Shown here piece after piece: positions 1-9,873 of a stretch of DNA of 64,000 nucleotides. Source of the DNA: an uncultured Kordiimonas sp. (GTDB lineage: Bacteria > Pseudomonadota > Alphaproteobacteria > Sphingomonadales > Kordiimonadaceae); the NCBI GenBank assembly GCA_947503575.1, contig CANNDZ010000001.1, positions 992,001-1,056,000 of the forward strand, read 5' to 3'. The notes under the pieces are model-generated. The model had not been told where the DNA came from and did no database searches. It saw nothing but the letters and a program-made list of their open reading frames with translations. Position 1 is the stretch's first letter; the number at the start of each line of letters is the position of its first letter. The translations under genes and the position numbers were made by a program.

Positions 1-415
1 TATAGGTGGGCACCAGTTTCCGGTGCGGCACAGGGCTGTCCATGTTTGGGGAGAAAGTGAAGGTCGTATTATATAGGGTAGTGCCATCTCGTTCATGGGT
101 GCCCAGCACGATAAATATGTTGAGCTCCTTAGCCAAATCCTGAAATGCCGTCAGATATTTGTCCCCCGCTACAACACTATTTTGTGCCAGCAGCCTGAAC
201 AAAGCCTTTGCACCTGAATCATCCCACAAAGCTGCGCCCGGCGCGAAATCGAGCCACACCGGGTATCCGGGTAACCAGCATTCCGCAAATGCCACAATCT
301 GGGCGCCTGCGTTGGCGGCATCTCGTACGTGGCTAATGGCTTTCTCTGCGCTTTTAGCCAAATTCAGGAATACCGGCGGTTCTTGTACAATCGCGATGGT
401 TGGCTGTTGGCTCAT
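1..415 (-). CDS. Nitrilase / carbon-nitrogen hydrolase, partial (3' end outside window)
   Basis: This gene runs off the left edge; only the first 138 codons are visible. I translated the reverse strand from the ATG at 415, which follows a good AGGAGA ribosome site. The protein opens with a beta strand (PTIAIVQEPP) and has the catalytic glutamate at about residue 45 in FAECWLPGYPVW, the motif typical of true nitrilases. Near residue 134 HRKLVPT carries the catalytic lysine. The cysteine motif lies outside the window. The family hydrolyses nitriles to acids and ammonia in the cytoplasm; substrate unknown. It diverges from the gamma-glutamyltransferase gene, and the shared 150-base region carries palindromes. 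Confidence 0.85.
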   Translation of the reverse strand, partial: MSQQPTIAIVQEPPVFLNLAKSAEKAISHVRDAANAGAQIVAFAECWLPGYPVWLDFAPGAALWDDSGAKALFRLLAQNSVVAGDKYLTAFQDLAKELNIFIVLGTHERDGTTLYNTTFTFSPNMDSPVPHRKLVPTY

Positions 416-518
416 GCCGGTCTCTCCTCAGGTGATAATGGCGTGATTGTGGTGGTGGCAGCATAAAGATTTTGTATAACGGTGTAGAAAATTTTTTTGA
501 ACACAATAGAGTGTGATC

Positions 519-539
519 GCTCTATCGTAACGATATAGC
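519..539. promoter_or_regulatory. 21-bp near-perfect palindrome, candidate operator
   Basis: The arms GCTCTATCGT and ACGATATAGC flank a central A and match at 9 of 10 positions; the inner 13 bases are a perfect palindrome. A second overlapping inverted repeat (ATAGAG, 8-base spacer, CTCTAT) occupies 506-525. Both lie in the divergent region between the nitrilase (start 415) and ggt (start 568). The size and symmetry fit a dimeric repressor site, for example TetR type, but no regulator gene is adjacent. Inference from symmetry only. Confidence 0.45.
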
Positions 540-567
540 CAAAAAACCCCTTTGCCGGAGCCTTTGC

Positions 568-2319
568 ATGCGTTTCCTTACAGCCTTATTTGCCGCCCTG
601 ATGGCCTTTTCTGCCGCACCTGTTGCGTCGCTGGCGCAGTCGTCAGCCCCTATTATCAGCTATGACAGCAAGTTTCATCCAACGCTGGCTCGCAAAGGCA
701 TGGTTGTCAGTCAGGACTATTATGCCAGCGAAGCCGGGCTGGAAATTCTGCGTTTGGGCGGCAACGCGATTGATGCCGCTGTCGCTACCGGGTTTGCCCT
801 GGCGGTGACCCATCCGCAGGCTGGCAACCTTGGCGGTGGCGGGTTTATGCTGGTTTACCTGAAGTCAGAAGACAAAGTGGTTGCCATAGACTACCGGGAA
901 ATGGCCCCAGCCGGTGCATCGGCTAATATGTTCCTGGATGCTAGCGGCAATGTTGACAACACGCGGGCGCGTTTCAGTTTGCAGTCATCGGGTGTGCCCG
1001 GCACGGTCATGGGGCTGACAGATGCCTTGTCCAAATATGGCTCATTGCCACTGGGAACAGTTATGGCGCCGGCAATCCGTCTTGCGGATGAAGGGTTCCC
1101 TATGACGTGGGCGCTGAATGTATCCTTGAGCAGGTATCGCGAACGCCTGAGCCGTGACCCGGTAACCCGCGCACAGTTTTTCAAAGAAGACGGCACCGCC
1201 TACCCCCAGGGAGAGATTTTCCGGCAGCCTGAACTGGCTAAAACACTTAAAGAAATTGCTGCCAAGGGTGCAGACGGCTTTTACAAAGGCTGGGTTGCTG
1301 ACCGTATCGTTGAAACCATGCAAGCAGACGGTGGTCTGATCGACCGCCGGGACCTTGCAAATTATGTTGCCAAAGAGCGTGAACCACTGACCGGCACGTA
1401 TCGTGGCTATCAGGTGGTAACCATGCCGCCCCCCTCATCTGGCGGTGTTCATGTCCTGCAGATGTTGAATGTGCTGGAGGGCTGGGACCTGAAGTCGCTG
1501 GGGCACAATAGTGCAGACTATATTCACCGACTGACTGAAAGCATGAAGTACGCTTATGCTGATCGCTCTAAATATCTTGGCGACCCGGACTATTTTGATG
1601 TGCCGGTTGCTGCGCTGACGGACAAAGCCTATGCCGGCAGCATTCGCGGCAAGATAAACCTTGAACGCGCGACGCCATCAACAGAGATAGCCCCTGCACC
1701 CAAATTGCCATTCGAGAGCAAGGATACAACGCATTTTTCCACCATGGATGCGTCGGGCAACATGGTGGCCAACACCTACACGCTAAACTTCACCTATGGT
1801 AATGGTCGCACTGTTGCGGGGGCGGGTTTCCTGCTCAATAACGAAATGGATGATTTTTCTGCCAAGCCCGGTACGCCGAATGCGTTTGGGTTACTGGGCG
1901 GTGTGGCCAATGCCATCGCGCCGGGAAAACGCCCACTGAGTTCTATGACGCCGACGTTGTTGTTCCGGAACGGCCAGCCCGTGATGGCGACTGGCAGCCC
2001 CGGTGGCTCAACAATCATTACGGCTGTTTTGCAAACCGTTTTGAATGTCGCAGAGTTTGACATGAATGCAGCGACAGCTACCGCGCGGCCCCGTATCCAC
2101 CACCAATGGTTCCCAGACCGGCTTATCCTGGAACCGGGTCACTCAGTTGACACGCGCCGTATACTCTCAGAAATGGGGCACGGTGTCAGTGCGGTCGCTT
2201 CCTACAATGAAGGTGAGAGAGTGCTGGGCGCGACCATGACGATTATTCGCCGGCCGGATGGGCTAATCGCTGGGTCCGCTGACCCGCGCAGGCCTGGGGC
2301 TCATGCCGCGGCGTATTAA
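568..2319 (+). CDS. ggt: Gamma-glutamyltransferase (glutathione hydrolase) precursor
   Basis: An exported N-terminal-nucleophile enzyme that cleaves or transfers the gamma-glutamyl group of glutathione and related compounds in the periplasm. The 583-residue length is normal for the family. Residues 1-24 are a signal peptide ending at about SLAQ. The pro-enzyme cleavage site is at DTTHFS: Thr387 would be the new N-terminus and nucleophile of the small subunit, as Thr391 is in the E. coli enzyme. Downstream NNEMDDFSAKPG, KRPLSSMTPT and TGSPGGS match the gamma-glutamyl-binding and oxyanion segments. It is monocistronic, facing away from the nitrilase, and ends at a strong terminator. Little doubt about the family. 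Confidence 0.95.
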   Translation: MRFLTALFAALMAFSAAPVASLAQSSAPIISYDSKFHPTLARKGMVVSQDYYASEAGLEILRLGGNAIDAAVATGFALAVTHPQAGNLGGGGFMLVYLKSEDKVVAIDYREMAPAGASANMFLDASGNVDNTRARFSLQSSGVPGTVMGLTDALSKYGSLPLGTVMAPAIRLADEGFPMTWALNVSLSRYRERLSRDPVTRAQFFKEDGTAYPQGEIFRQPELAKTLKEIAAKGADGFYKGWVADRIVETMQADGGLIDRRDLANYVAKEREPLTGTYRGYQVVTMPPPSSGGVHVLQMLNVLEGWDLKSLGHNSADYIHRLTESMKYAYADRSKYLGDPDYFDVPVAALTDKAYAGSIRGKINLERATPSTEIAPAPKLPFESKDTTHFSTMDASGNMVANTYTLNFTYGNGRTVAGAGFLLNNEMDDFSAKPGTPNAFGLLGGVANAIAPGKRPLSSMTPTLLFRNGQPVMATGSPGGSTIITAVLQTVLNVAEFDMNAATATARPRIHHQWFPDRLILEPGHSVDTRRILSEMGHGVSAVASYNEGERVLGATMTIIRRPDGLIAGSADPRRPGAHAAAY

Positions 2320-2344
2320 TGCGTTCACCACGGCAGACATGAAA

Positions 2345-2380
2345 AAAGGCCGCTGGAATATCCAGCGGCCTTTATATTTT
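2345..2380. terminator. Bidirectional intrinsic terminator
   Basis: A 12-bp perfect stem (AAAGGCCGCTGG / CCAGCGGCCTTT) with a 5-base loop lies between the convergent ggt and RND genes. It is followed by a T-rich run on the plus strand and by a T run on the minus strand, from the A run just left of the stem. It can therefore stop transcription from both sides. Confidence 0.85.
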
Positions 2381-2396
2381 TTAGGCTTCCGTTCTG

Positions 2397-5300
2397 TTAT
2401 TCTGCTTGGGTTGGCTTGGGGTGAACCCTCCCTATTCCTAACGCTATTTTCAGGCGTAAGAATAACCGAGCAAATAGGCTGCCAATGTCAAACCCAACAC
2501 AGTAAAGCGCGGGCACCATGAACAGCGTCACAAAGAAAGCAAGCACAACACCGCCCGCAAGCGACACCACGATCGGCTTCAGGAAAGCTGCCTGAATTGA
2601 CCGCTCAAGCATCATGGGCACCAAACCAACAAACGTTGTGACAGTTGTCAGCAATATGGGGCGGAAGCGCGCAACGCCAGCCTCAACTATTGCTTCATAA
2701 GCGTTCAAACCACGTTCCCGCAGTTTGTTGCAATAGTCGACCAGCACCAGGTTATCGTTGACGACGACGCCAGCCGCTGCGGCAATACCGAAATAGCTGA
2801 ATATTGCCATGGTCATATCAACAGCTAGGTGACCAAAAACGGCGCCAACAAATGCGTAAGGCATTGCAATCAGAATGGCGATAGGCTGCCAGTAGCTTTT
2901 GAACGCAATCGCCAGCATTGTGTACATCACGAAAAACGCCAGCAGATACAGCTTGATCACATCCTGTACAAAGCGTGCTTCACCCTCTGCTTGCCCAATG
3001 GCATCCCGAATAACGCCAGGATATTTCTTTTCCCATTGTGGAAAGAAGTTTTCCTTCAGGTCATCCATGATGTCGCTGCGAATGTTGTCTTTCATGTCCG
3101 CGCTGACGCGCGCGGCACGGTTCATGTTCCAGCGGGCGATGCGGTTAATGCCAGGAGCATATTCAAGGTTGGCAATAGACAGCAGTGGCACTTCGTTACC
3201 ATCCGCCGTGCGCACCCGGAAGTGTTTCAGGCTTTCGATCGACCGGCGGCTATCCCGTGGGTAGCGTACCATTACCTTAACGTCCTGGCCGTCACGCGGT
3301 ATGCGCTGGGCTTCTTCGCCGTAATAAGCCTGACGAACCTGGCGCGTTACGTCTGCCAGCGTTAAGCCCAGTTTTTCTACGCCGGGTTTCAGTTCAATCT
3401 GAATTTCTTCAGAGGCCCCTTCCAGGTTGTTGCGCACATCATACAAGGCATCATAGGTGCGCAACTGATCTTCAAGTTCACTGACGGCGTCGCGCAGAAG
3501 GTCGAGATCTGGATGCCGAATAGACAGTTCAAACCCTGGATCATTTTGATTGGAGGAATAGCGAACCGTCACTTCCTTAGCGTCCGGTATATCGCCGATA
3601 AGGTCCCGCAGGCGCAAGGCAGTGTCTTTCGCCGTAAACTGCTGAACTGCTTCAGGGCGCTCTTCAGGTGGCGTTAGTTTAACGATAGCAATAACGCTGT
3701 CACGGCGTGACCGGGTGTACCAGTTTTCGATCAGGGCACCTTCCGTGCCGGTGTCAGCATCGACATCGCGTACTAGCTGTTCTTCTGCTTCCTGCACCTG
3801 TGCAAGAATTTCCAGCGCACGACTGTAGGATGCGCCTTCTGGCAGTACGATGTTGATATTGATTTCGTCTGACTCAATGCTTGGCATGAAGGCTTGTTTG
3901 ACATAGCCAACCGAGAATACGCCCGTACCAATAACAAAAACGCCAATAAATACGGCCACTGTCAGGTAGCGGTTGTTGACCGCCCACTGGCCCATCCTGC
4001 GATAGCGTCCTTGGGCAAAATTGGTAATGCTGTTGGCAATGCCCTTTTGGAATTCGCCAAACCGGCCCAGCTTTTCGCGTGGTTTCAGGCCGGATAAGTG
4101 CGCCGGCAAAATCAGCAGTGATTCCACAAGTGAGAAAGCCAAGGCCGTCACAACAACCCAGGTGATGTGGCGTGTAAACTCCGACGTTGACCCGTCTATG
4201 AATACCCAAGGCAGGAAAGCGATGATCGTTGTCAGAACGGCGAAGATCACCGGCTTTGCAACAAGCTGGGTGCCAAATACCGCAGCCGTAATGCCGCCCC
4301 CGGTTCTTTGGCTTTCCGTGTGAATGCTTTCGCCGACGACAATGGCGTCATCGACCACAATGCCAAGCACCAGCAGAAAGGCAAACGTTGACAGGAAATT
4401 AAGCGATACGCCAAGCGACGGCAGAAAAATAAATGCGCCGGCGTAGGCTGTAGCAATGCCGAACGCCACCCAGAAGGCGACTTTTGGGCGCAAGGTCAGC
4501 ATCAAAACAATCAGAACCAGCACCAGACCCCAGAAGGCTGAACTGCCGATTGTCTCCATACGGCCTTTAAAAAGCTCGCTGTTGTCGGTCCACAGCGTAA
4601 GCTGCACGCCTGAAGGCAACGATTCCTGACGTTCCGCGACCCATTTTGTAATAGATTCAGACGCCGTGACAATATCCATTGTCTCAGTCGTCATGACCTG
4701 CAGAAGAACCGTCGGCTCTCCATTCAGGGTTGCCAGAATTTCATTGTCTTCAAAGCCATCAATCACTGTCGCAACATCGCCAACCCGAATGGTGCCGCCA
4801 TCGGGTGTTTGACGTAAAATGATAGATTCGAAATCCCGTCTGGTATCGGCGAGATTGCGGGCTGTGAGTTTAAATTCCCCTGCTTCGGTGCGAACCGTAC
4901 CCCCAGAGGAGTTGAGGCTGTTATTCCGGATGGCCTCCGCTACCTGTGCAAAACTCAGATTGTAGCGGCGCAACGATTCTTCGCTGACCTCGACAGATAC
5001 TTCTTCGGCGCGGACACCAAACAGTTCCACGATATTAACGGCGGGCAGTTGGGCTGCCTCCCGCCGTAGGGTCTCCGCCAAGCGTTTCAGGTTGCGTTCG
5101 CCGATATCACCGTGAACCGCAACACGGATCATTTCGTTGCGATTGACCCACTGAGCAACCCGCGGTGGTTCAATGTCTCGGGGCAGGCTTGAGATACTAT
5201 CAACCCTGATTTTCACTTCGTTCATGAACTGAGTGAAATCGACGCTTTGCTCCGCCAGAATGTAAATTTCGCCCAGCCCTTCACCAGCAAAAGAGCGAAC

Positions 5301-5540
5301 CCATTCTATGTTATCCAGATCGCGTACCGATTCTTCAATTCGGGTAACGATTTGTTCTTCAACTTCCACCGGGCTGGCACCAGGCCACGTGACCAAAATT
5401 TGTAGGCCAGGAAAGCGAACCTGAGGGTCCAGCTCCCGCTCCATCGAGGTAAAGGCAAAGAAACCTGCCAGAAAAATTCCGAACATTAAGAGGTTAGCGG
5501 CAACCTTGTTGCGAGCCCACCATTCAATCAATCCATTCAT
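2397..5540 (-). CDS. RND multidrug/solute efflux permease (AcrB/HAE1-like)
   Basis: Inner-membrane proton-driven pump of the resistance-nodulation-division family, 1047 residues, the usual length. It has TM1 near the N-terminus (about 15-31), a large periplasmic porter domain, a TM cluster at about 335-475, a second periplasmic loop, and a final TM cluster after residue 860. The paired acidic residues of the proton relay are present in TM4 (VVDDAIVVGES, Asp397 and Asp398). It lies 12 bases downstream of its adaptor gene (5553-6743) and should be co-transcribed with it. No outer-membrane factor gene is adjacent, so it probably uses a TolC-type protein encoded elsewhere. The substrate cannot be told from sequence. 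Confidence 0.93.
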   Translation of the reverse strand: MNGLIEWWARNKVAANLLMFGIFLAGFFAFTSMERELDPQVRFPGLQILVTWPGASPVEVEEQIVTRIEESVRDLDNIEWVRSFAGEGLGEIYILAEQSVDFTQFMNEVKIRVDSISSLPRDIEPPRVAQWVNRNEMIRVAVHGDIGERNLKRLAETLRREAAQLPAVNIVELFGVRAEEVSVEVSEESLRRYNLSFAQVAEAIRNNSLNSSGGTVRTEAGEFKLTARNLADTRRDFESIILRQTPDGGTIRVGDVATVIDGFEDNEILATLNGEPTVLLQVMTTETMDIVTASESITKWVAERQESLPSGVQLTLWTDNSELFKGRMETIGSSAFWGLVLVLIVLMLTLRPKVAFWVAFGIATAYAGAFIFLPSLGVSLNFLSTFAFLLVLGIVVDDAIVVGESIHTESQRTGGGITAAVFGTQLVAKPVIFAVLTTIIAFLPWVFIDGSTSEFTRHITWVVVTALAFSLVESLLILPAHLSGLKPREKLGRFGEFQKGIANSITNFAQGRYRRMGQWAVNNRYLTVAVFIGVFVIGTGVFSVGYVKQAFMPSIESDEININIVLPEGASYSRALEILAQVQEAEEQLVRDVDADTGTEGALIENWYTRSRRDSVIAIVKLTPPEERPEAVQQFTAKDTALRLRDLIGDIPDAKEVTVRYSSNQNDPGFELSIRHPDLDLLRDAVSELEDQLRTYDALYDVRNNLEGASEEIQIELKPGVEKLGLTLADVTRQVRQAYYGEEAQRIPRDGQDVKVMVRYPRDSRRSIESLKHFRVRTADGNEVPLLSIANLEYAPGINRIARWNMNRAARVSADMKDNIRSDIMDDLKENFFPQWEKKYPGVIRDAIGQAEGEARFVQDVIKLYLLAFFVMYTMLAIAFKSYWQPIAILIAMPYAFVGAVFGHLAVDMTMAIFSYFGIAAAAGVVVNDNLVLVDYCNKLRERGLNAYEAIVEAGVARFRPILLTTVTTFVGLVPMMLERSIQAAFLKPIVVSLAGGVVLAFFVTLFMVPALYCVGFDIGSLFARLFLRLKIALGIGRVHPKPTQAE

Positions 5541-5552
5541 GATGTCCCCCTA

Positions 5553-6743
5553 TCAGCGTGAAGATGTGGCGGCAGGCTGCCGTGCACTGCGCGTTATTGG
5601 TTGCGCAGGCATGCCGTCGTAAACACCTCTTACGGGCGCTGTGACAACCATTTCGCCGTCCGATACACCGCTCAGCACAACCAGGCGATCTTGGGAAGTG
5701 GAGAGTACGTCTACAGTCCTGACTTCCAGTTTATTGTCATCCGTAATGACATAAACCTGATCTTCCTGACGAAGGGCAGTGCGGGGCATAACCAAGCCAT
5801 TGTGAGGGACAACACCTTCAATTTCTGCAGATACGAACAGTCCGACAGCCAGAGGCATACCTTGATCGGCAGCAGCCCCGTATGGGTCTTGTACTTCAGC
5901 AACCGCGTAAACAAGCCTTGTCAGGTTATCCACCGCGGCATTCACACGGGTAATTTTACCCTTCCATGTATGGCGCTTTCCACCGACAATGGTAGACAGC
6001 GTAACGTCTGGTGCGTCCATTTCGTTTGGTATAAAACCGATCGGCAGGGCCAGTTCTGCAAGCTGGGCGTCGGTGAGGGGCAAGCGCACCTCAACCGTAT
6101 CAGTTGCGAAAACCCGGCCAAGGCTGGTGCCGGCTGCGACAAACTCGCCAAGGCCAACAGTACGTTCTGATACCCGTCCTTTGAAGGGTACCTGAATGCG
6201 TGTGCGGGCCAGGTTTAACTTGGCGGTTTCAAGGTTGGCTTCTGCGGCACGGAGCTGTGCCTGTGCTTCTGCAACTTGTGGCTGGTTAAGGGCAAGTGGT
6301 GTTGGCTCGCCATCAACAACCCATTCTTCCCACTGCTTTCGCTTAATGCTCGCGTCCGCTAGCTCTTGCTCGACCCTGACGGCAGCTTGCGCTACTTGCG
6401 CTTCGGAACTTGTAACGGCAAGCCGATAGTCGGAATCGTCGATCTGAAGCAGGGTTTCGCCGGGTTCAAAATACCCGCCTTCATTGAAGGCGTCTGCAAC
6501 GGCTACAACGCGGCCGGTGACTTGTGGCACCAGGCCAATATTGGTTTTTGCCCGAACTTCGCCCTGCGTGCGCACCGAAACGGTGACGCGTTCTGAACGA
6601 ACGGCATCGACGTAAAGCGACACAAGGCGCTCTTCTTCAATGTTCTTTTCGGGAGCCTCTTTTGCTGAAGCCAGTACAAAAACAGCACCGGCAGCAGCCG
6701 CTAATACCACTGGGGGCGCAGCATACCTGAGTAATTTCCTCAC
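5553..6743 (-). CDS. RND efflux periplasmic adaptor (membrane fusion protein)
   Basis: Periplasmic adaptor that links the RND permease to an outer-membrane channel. The 396 residues show an N-terminal hydrophobic anchor at about 8-26, a biotinyl-lipoyl-like domain (VRAKTNIGLVPQVTGRVV), an alpha-helical hairpin rich in A, Q and E at about 115-180, the second lipoyl half (RTRIQVPFKGRVSERTVGLGEFV) and beta-barrel and membrane-proximal domains. The start is GTG at 6743, preceded by GAGG at good spacing. It is the first gene of the two-gene efflux operon. No regulator gene is adjacent; the upstream region carries inverted repeats (6915-6947). Confidence 0.92.
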   Translation of the reverse strand: MRKLLRYAAPPVVLAAAAGAVFVLASAKEAPEKNIEEERLVSLYVDAVRSERVTVSVRTQGEVRAKTNIGLVPQVTGRVVAVADAFNEGGYFEPGETLLQIDDSDYRLAVTSSEAQVAQAAVRVEQELADASIKRKQWEEWVVDGEPTPLALNQPQVAEAQAQLRAAEANLETAKLNLARTRIQVPFKGRVSERTVGLGEFVAAGTSLGRVFATDTVEVRLPLTDAQLAELALPIGFIPNEMDAPDVTLSTIVGGKRHTWKGKITRVNAAVDNLTRLVYAVAEVQDPYGAAADQGMPLAVGLFVSAEIEGVVPHNGLVMPRTALRQEDQVYVITDDNKLEVRTVDVLSTSQDRLVVLSGVSDGEMVVTAPVRGVYDGMPAQPITRSARQPAATSSR

Positions 6744-6914
6744 TTTATCCTCGCAATGTTTTGTCGTTTTTATTCAGCGGCTTTTCGCCACTTTTTGTTA
6801 TCTTTTTAGTTATATAATAAAACTATATGGGAGTCACTGGCAAAAATTGAAGCCCCTAAAGCACCCCATGCGCCTCAAAAAAACTAGTTTCACGGTATTA
6901 GATATAAAATCTAT

Positions 6915-6947
6915 GCCGGATCCGGCGATATGAACTGACATTCATAT
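6915..6947. promoter_or_regulatory. Two adjacent inverted repeats in a divergent promoter region
   Basis: GCCGGATCCGGC at 6915-6926 is a perfect 12-base palindrome. Immediately after it, ATATGAA (6928-6934) and TTCATAT (6941-6947) form perfect 7-base arms around a 6-base spacer. They lie between the efflux operon start (6743) and the histidine kinase start (7010) and could be operators for either. This is judged on symmetry alone. Confidence 0.35.
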
Positions 6948-7009
6948 TTTGTGAAGAAATTGGCTGTAGGGTTTGCGCCAGCGAAAGTGTCTATAGGGTC
7001 CAGATCCCA

Positions 7010-8566
7010 GTGAGTGAGCCAATAAATCCATATTACAGCCATGATCGGTATGATGCTGCGACACAAGCACGTCTGCTGGACGGTGTTGCAGAAGGTGTGG
7101 TGGTGCGAAACACCAAAGAAGTGGTGTTTGCCAATAAAGCGATTTTTGACATTGTGGGGGCCAGCTTTGAGGACCCATCGCACATCGAACGGCCGCTTGA
7201 ACAATGGATATATCCCGAAGATCACGACAAGGTTGAACAGTCTTTCCAGGCTCGGGTTGGTGGTGGCGACACTGATGACCAGTATAAATTTCGCCTTACG
7301 CGAGTTGATGGCAGTACGGTTTGGGTGTCCTGCCGGGCATCGTTGATCGATTGGGCAGGCGAGACCTGTGTTGTTGCGTACATTAAAGATGTTTCTGCTG
7401 AGATGGTAATACGGCATCAACAACAACTGAGTAATGACCTCTTTAGAAATATTTTCAACGTCACCCCTGATTTTATGATGTTGTTTACCTTGTCTGATGC
7501 TCGTGTGATTGATGTAAATCCTGCGTTCTTAAACATGTTTGGGTGCCGACGGGAAGATGTTCTAGGCGCAAATGTGGGCACCCTGAGTTTATGGTCTGAA
7601 CCAACTTTTTTTGAACGCTTTGTTGAAGAACTTAAGACAACCGCTTTCATCACCGACAGCCCTGCAGCCCTTGCAACACGTGGCGGAGCAATCCGGCATT
7701 TCCGGTTGTTTGCCCGCCGGATTGATGGCGCTGATGCCCCATTTCTGCTGATGACGGGTCGCGATGTCACAGAAGAGATCAGCCATGCACAAGAACTGCA
7801 ACGCACGCGCGATGCAGCAGAGTTGTCGAACCGTACCAAATCGGAATTTTTGGCGAACATGAGCCATGAACTCAGAACACCGCTGAATGCAATTCTGGGT
7901 TTTTCTGAATTGATCCGGGATGGTGTTGGCGGTGTGGACCTAACGGAAAAACACACAGACTACGCCAATGATATCCATCGCAGTGGCACGCACTTGCTTG
8001 CAATTATCAATGACATTCTCGATTTGTCCAAAGTTGAAGCGGGTCGCCTTGAGGCACATGTAAGCGTTATCGACCCTGTCCCGTGCCTGGACATGTGTCT
8101 GCGCCTGATGCAGCACCGCGCCAGCGAAGAAGGCGTGTCGCTGACGCACACGTTTAATGGTTCCGTGATGATTGAAGCTGATGAGCGTTTGCTCAAACAG
8201 ATTGCGCTAAACATGCTATCGAATGCGGTTAAATTCACCAAATCTGGCGGATCCGTTGATATGAGTTTTGAGAAAACACGGGATGGCGGTGCCTGTGTAT
8301 CAGTTTGCGATACCGGTATTGGAATGACGGCAGAAGAAATTGCAATTGCAAAACGGCCTTTTGGTCAGGTCGACTCAAGCCTTAGCAGATCGCAGCAAGG
8401 GTCTGGTCTTGGGCTGCCGCTGGTGGTGGCGTTCGCCGAAAAACTTGGTGCGCGGGTGACTATCGACAGCGAACCAAAGCAGGGGACTTTGGTGCGCGTC
8501 TTCTTCCCAAAGTCTGTGGTCCACGAGAAGCCCGGTCCTGCCGCGCCAAAGGCGATAGCCTCCTAG
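7010..8566 (+). CDS. Cytoplasmic PAS-domain sensor histidine kinase
   Basis: A 518-residue kinase without membrane segments. It has two PAS-like sensor domains (about 20-130 and 140-262), a HisKA dimerisation domain with phospho-acceptor His286 in [15 protein letters not shown], and a HATPase domain with NMLSNAVKFTKSGG (N box), DTGIGM (G1) and GSGLGLPL (G2). There is no receiver domain and no response regulator gene next to it, so it is an orphan kinase. GSGLGLPL is the form seen in alphaproteobacterial PdhS/DivJ-type kinases, though I cannot assign a role from that. The start is GTG at 7010 with only a weak upstream AGGG, so it is uncertain. It converges on purD with a 23-base gap. Confidence 0.9.
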   Translation: MSEPINPYYSHDRYDAATQARLLDGVAEGVVVRNTKEVVFANKAIFDIVGASFEDPSHIERPLEQWIYPEDHDKVEQSFQARVGGGDTDDQYKFRLTRVDGSTVWVSCRASLIDWAGETCVVAYIKDVSAEMVIRHQQQLSNDLFRNIFNVTPDFMMLFTLSDARVIDVNPAFLNMFGCRREDVLGANVGTLSLWSEPTFFERFVEELKTTAFITDSPAALATRGGAIRHFRLFARRIDGADAPFLLMTGRDVTEEISHAQELQRTRDAAELSNRTKSEFLANMSHELRTPLNAILGFSELIRDGVGGVDLTEKHTDYANDIHRSGTHLLAIINDILDLSKVEAGRLEAHVSVIDPVPCLDMCLRLMQHRASEEGVSLTHTFNGSVMIEADERLLKQIALNMLSNAVKFTKSGGSVDMSFEKTRDGGACVSVCDTGIGMTAEEIAIAKRPFGQVDSSLSRSQQGSGLGLPLVVAFAEKLGARVTIDSEPKQGTLVRVFFPKSVVHEKPGPAAPKAIAS

Positions 8567-8589
8567 TTTCGGCCAGGGGCGATTACCGT

Positions 8590-9873
8590 TTAATCAGCAA
8601 CGCTGGTTTCCCGCGCAACCGCCCGCCAACCAATATCTGATCGGCAAAACCCTTCGGGCCAATCAATCTGTTTGATGGCTTCATATGCCGATTGTTGGGC
8701 GTCGCTGACGCGCGGTCCCAACGCCGTCACGTTCAATACGCGGCCCCCAGTTGCGATAAGACCACCATCCTTTTGCTGCGTCCCTGCATGGAAAACCTGA
8801 AGATTTGCTGCGGTTATGCTGTTCAGCCCGGCAATAGGGGTGCCTTTGGTGTAGGAACCCGGGTACCCTTTGGCTGCAAGTACAACGGTCAACGCGGTTT
8901 GTTCGTGCCAAACCGGCATTTGACTGTCCAAGGTCCCATCGGCAGTGGCCACCAAGAGGGGAACAAGGTCGCTTTTAAGCCGCATCATCAGAACCTGACA
9001 TTCCGGGTCACCAAACCTGCAGTTATATTCAATCAGCTTGGGGCCTGTTGCTGTAATCATCAAGCCCGCAAAGAAAACGCCCTGATACGGGCAACCCATA
9101 TCCCGCATGGCCTGAGCCGTTGGTTTAATGATCTCCCGCATCACCTGTGCGGTCATATCCTCGGTCATCACGGGCGCTGGCGAATAAGCGCCCATGCCGC
9201 CGGTGTTGGGTCCTGTGTCGCCGTCCCCAACTGTTTTGTGGTCTTGTGCGGTCGCAAGCGGCAATACGCTGATGCCGTCCGAGAGGGCAAAGAAGCTGGC
9301 TTCTTCGCCCTCCAGAAATTCTTCCACTACGACTTCGACACCTGCGTCCCCGTATGCGCCGCCAAACATATCGTCTATGGCTGCATGAGCCTCTTCAACC
9401 GTTTGGGCAATGATAACACCCTTGCCGGCCGCCAAACCATCAGCCTTCACCACAATGGGTGTGCCGTTTTGTGTTACATAATCTTTTGCAGGTCTTGCCG
9501 CCTTAAAGCGCCCGTATGCTGCCGTGGGTATATTGTACTTTGCGCAGATATCTTTAGTGAAACCCTTAGACCCTTCAAGCTGAGCTGCAATTCTTTTGGG
9601 GCCAAACACCTTTATGCCAGCATCTGTCAAGGCATCCGCAATCCCTTCGACTAGGGGGGCTTCGGGGCCAACGACAACAAGATCGACGGCATTTTCCCGA
9701 CAGAAATTTATCACGGTTTCATGGTTGCTGATATCAAGCGTGATGCATTCTGCAATATCCTGCATGCCGCCATTACCCGGGGCGCAATATAGTGTCGACA
9801 GACTTGGGCTCTGCGCTATTTTCCAGGCTAACGCATGCTCGCGCCCGCCTGAACCGATCAAAAGAATGTTCAT
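8590..9873 (-). CDS. purD: Phosphoribosylamine-glycine ligase (GAR synthetase)
   Basis: Second step of de novo purine synthesis: ATP-dependent joining of glycine to 5-phosphoribosylamine. The N-terminal domain begins [18 protein letters not shown] and contains [17 protein letters not shown]. The central ATP-grasp domain has [15 protein letters not shown] and [14 protein letters not shown], and [10 protein letters not shown] lies near the metal site. The reading frame is open upstream to 9942, but I start it at the ATG at 9873. That ATG follows GGGGGAG at ideal spacing and gives the usual 427-residue length. It diverges from xseA. Cytoplasmic housekeeping enzyme. Confidence 0.96.
   Translation of the reverse strand: MNILLIGSGGREHALAWKIAQSPSLSTLYCAPGNGGMQDIAECITLDISNHETVINFCRENAVDLVVVGPEAPLVEGIADALTDAGIKVFGPKRIAAQLEGSKGFTKDICAKYNIPTAAYGRFKAARPAKDYVTQNGTPIVVKADGLAAGKGVIIAQTVEEAHAAIDDMFGGAYGDAGVEVVVEEFLEGEEASFFALSDGISVLPLATAQDHKTVGDGDTGPNTGGMGAYSPAPVMTEDMTAQVMREIIKPTAQAMRDMGCPYQGVFFAGLMITATGPKLIEYNCRFGDPECQVLMMRLKSDLVPLLVATADGTLDSQMPVWHEQTALTVVLAAKGYPGSYTKGTPIAGLNSITAANLQVFHAGTQQKDGGLIATGGRVLNVTALGPRVSDAQQSAYEAIKQIDWPEGFCRSDIGWRAVARETSVAD

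Noticed and set aside
2829-3365. Open frame on the plus strand inside the RND permease
   Set aside because: The minus-strand permease is unmistakable here, and the opposite frame shows no domain.
8692-9654. Long open frame on the plus strand across purD
   Set aside because: It is antisense to a clear purD, has an odd Cys/His-rich composition and no ribosome site; it is a shadow frame.
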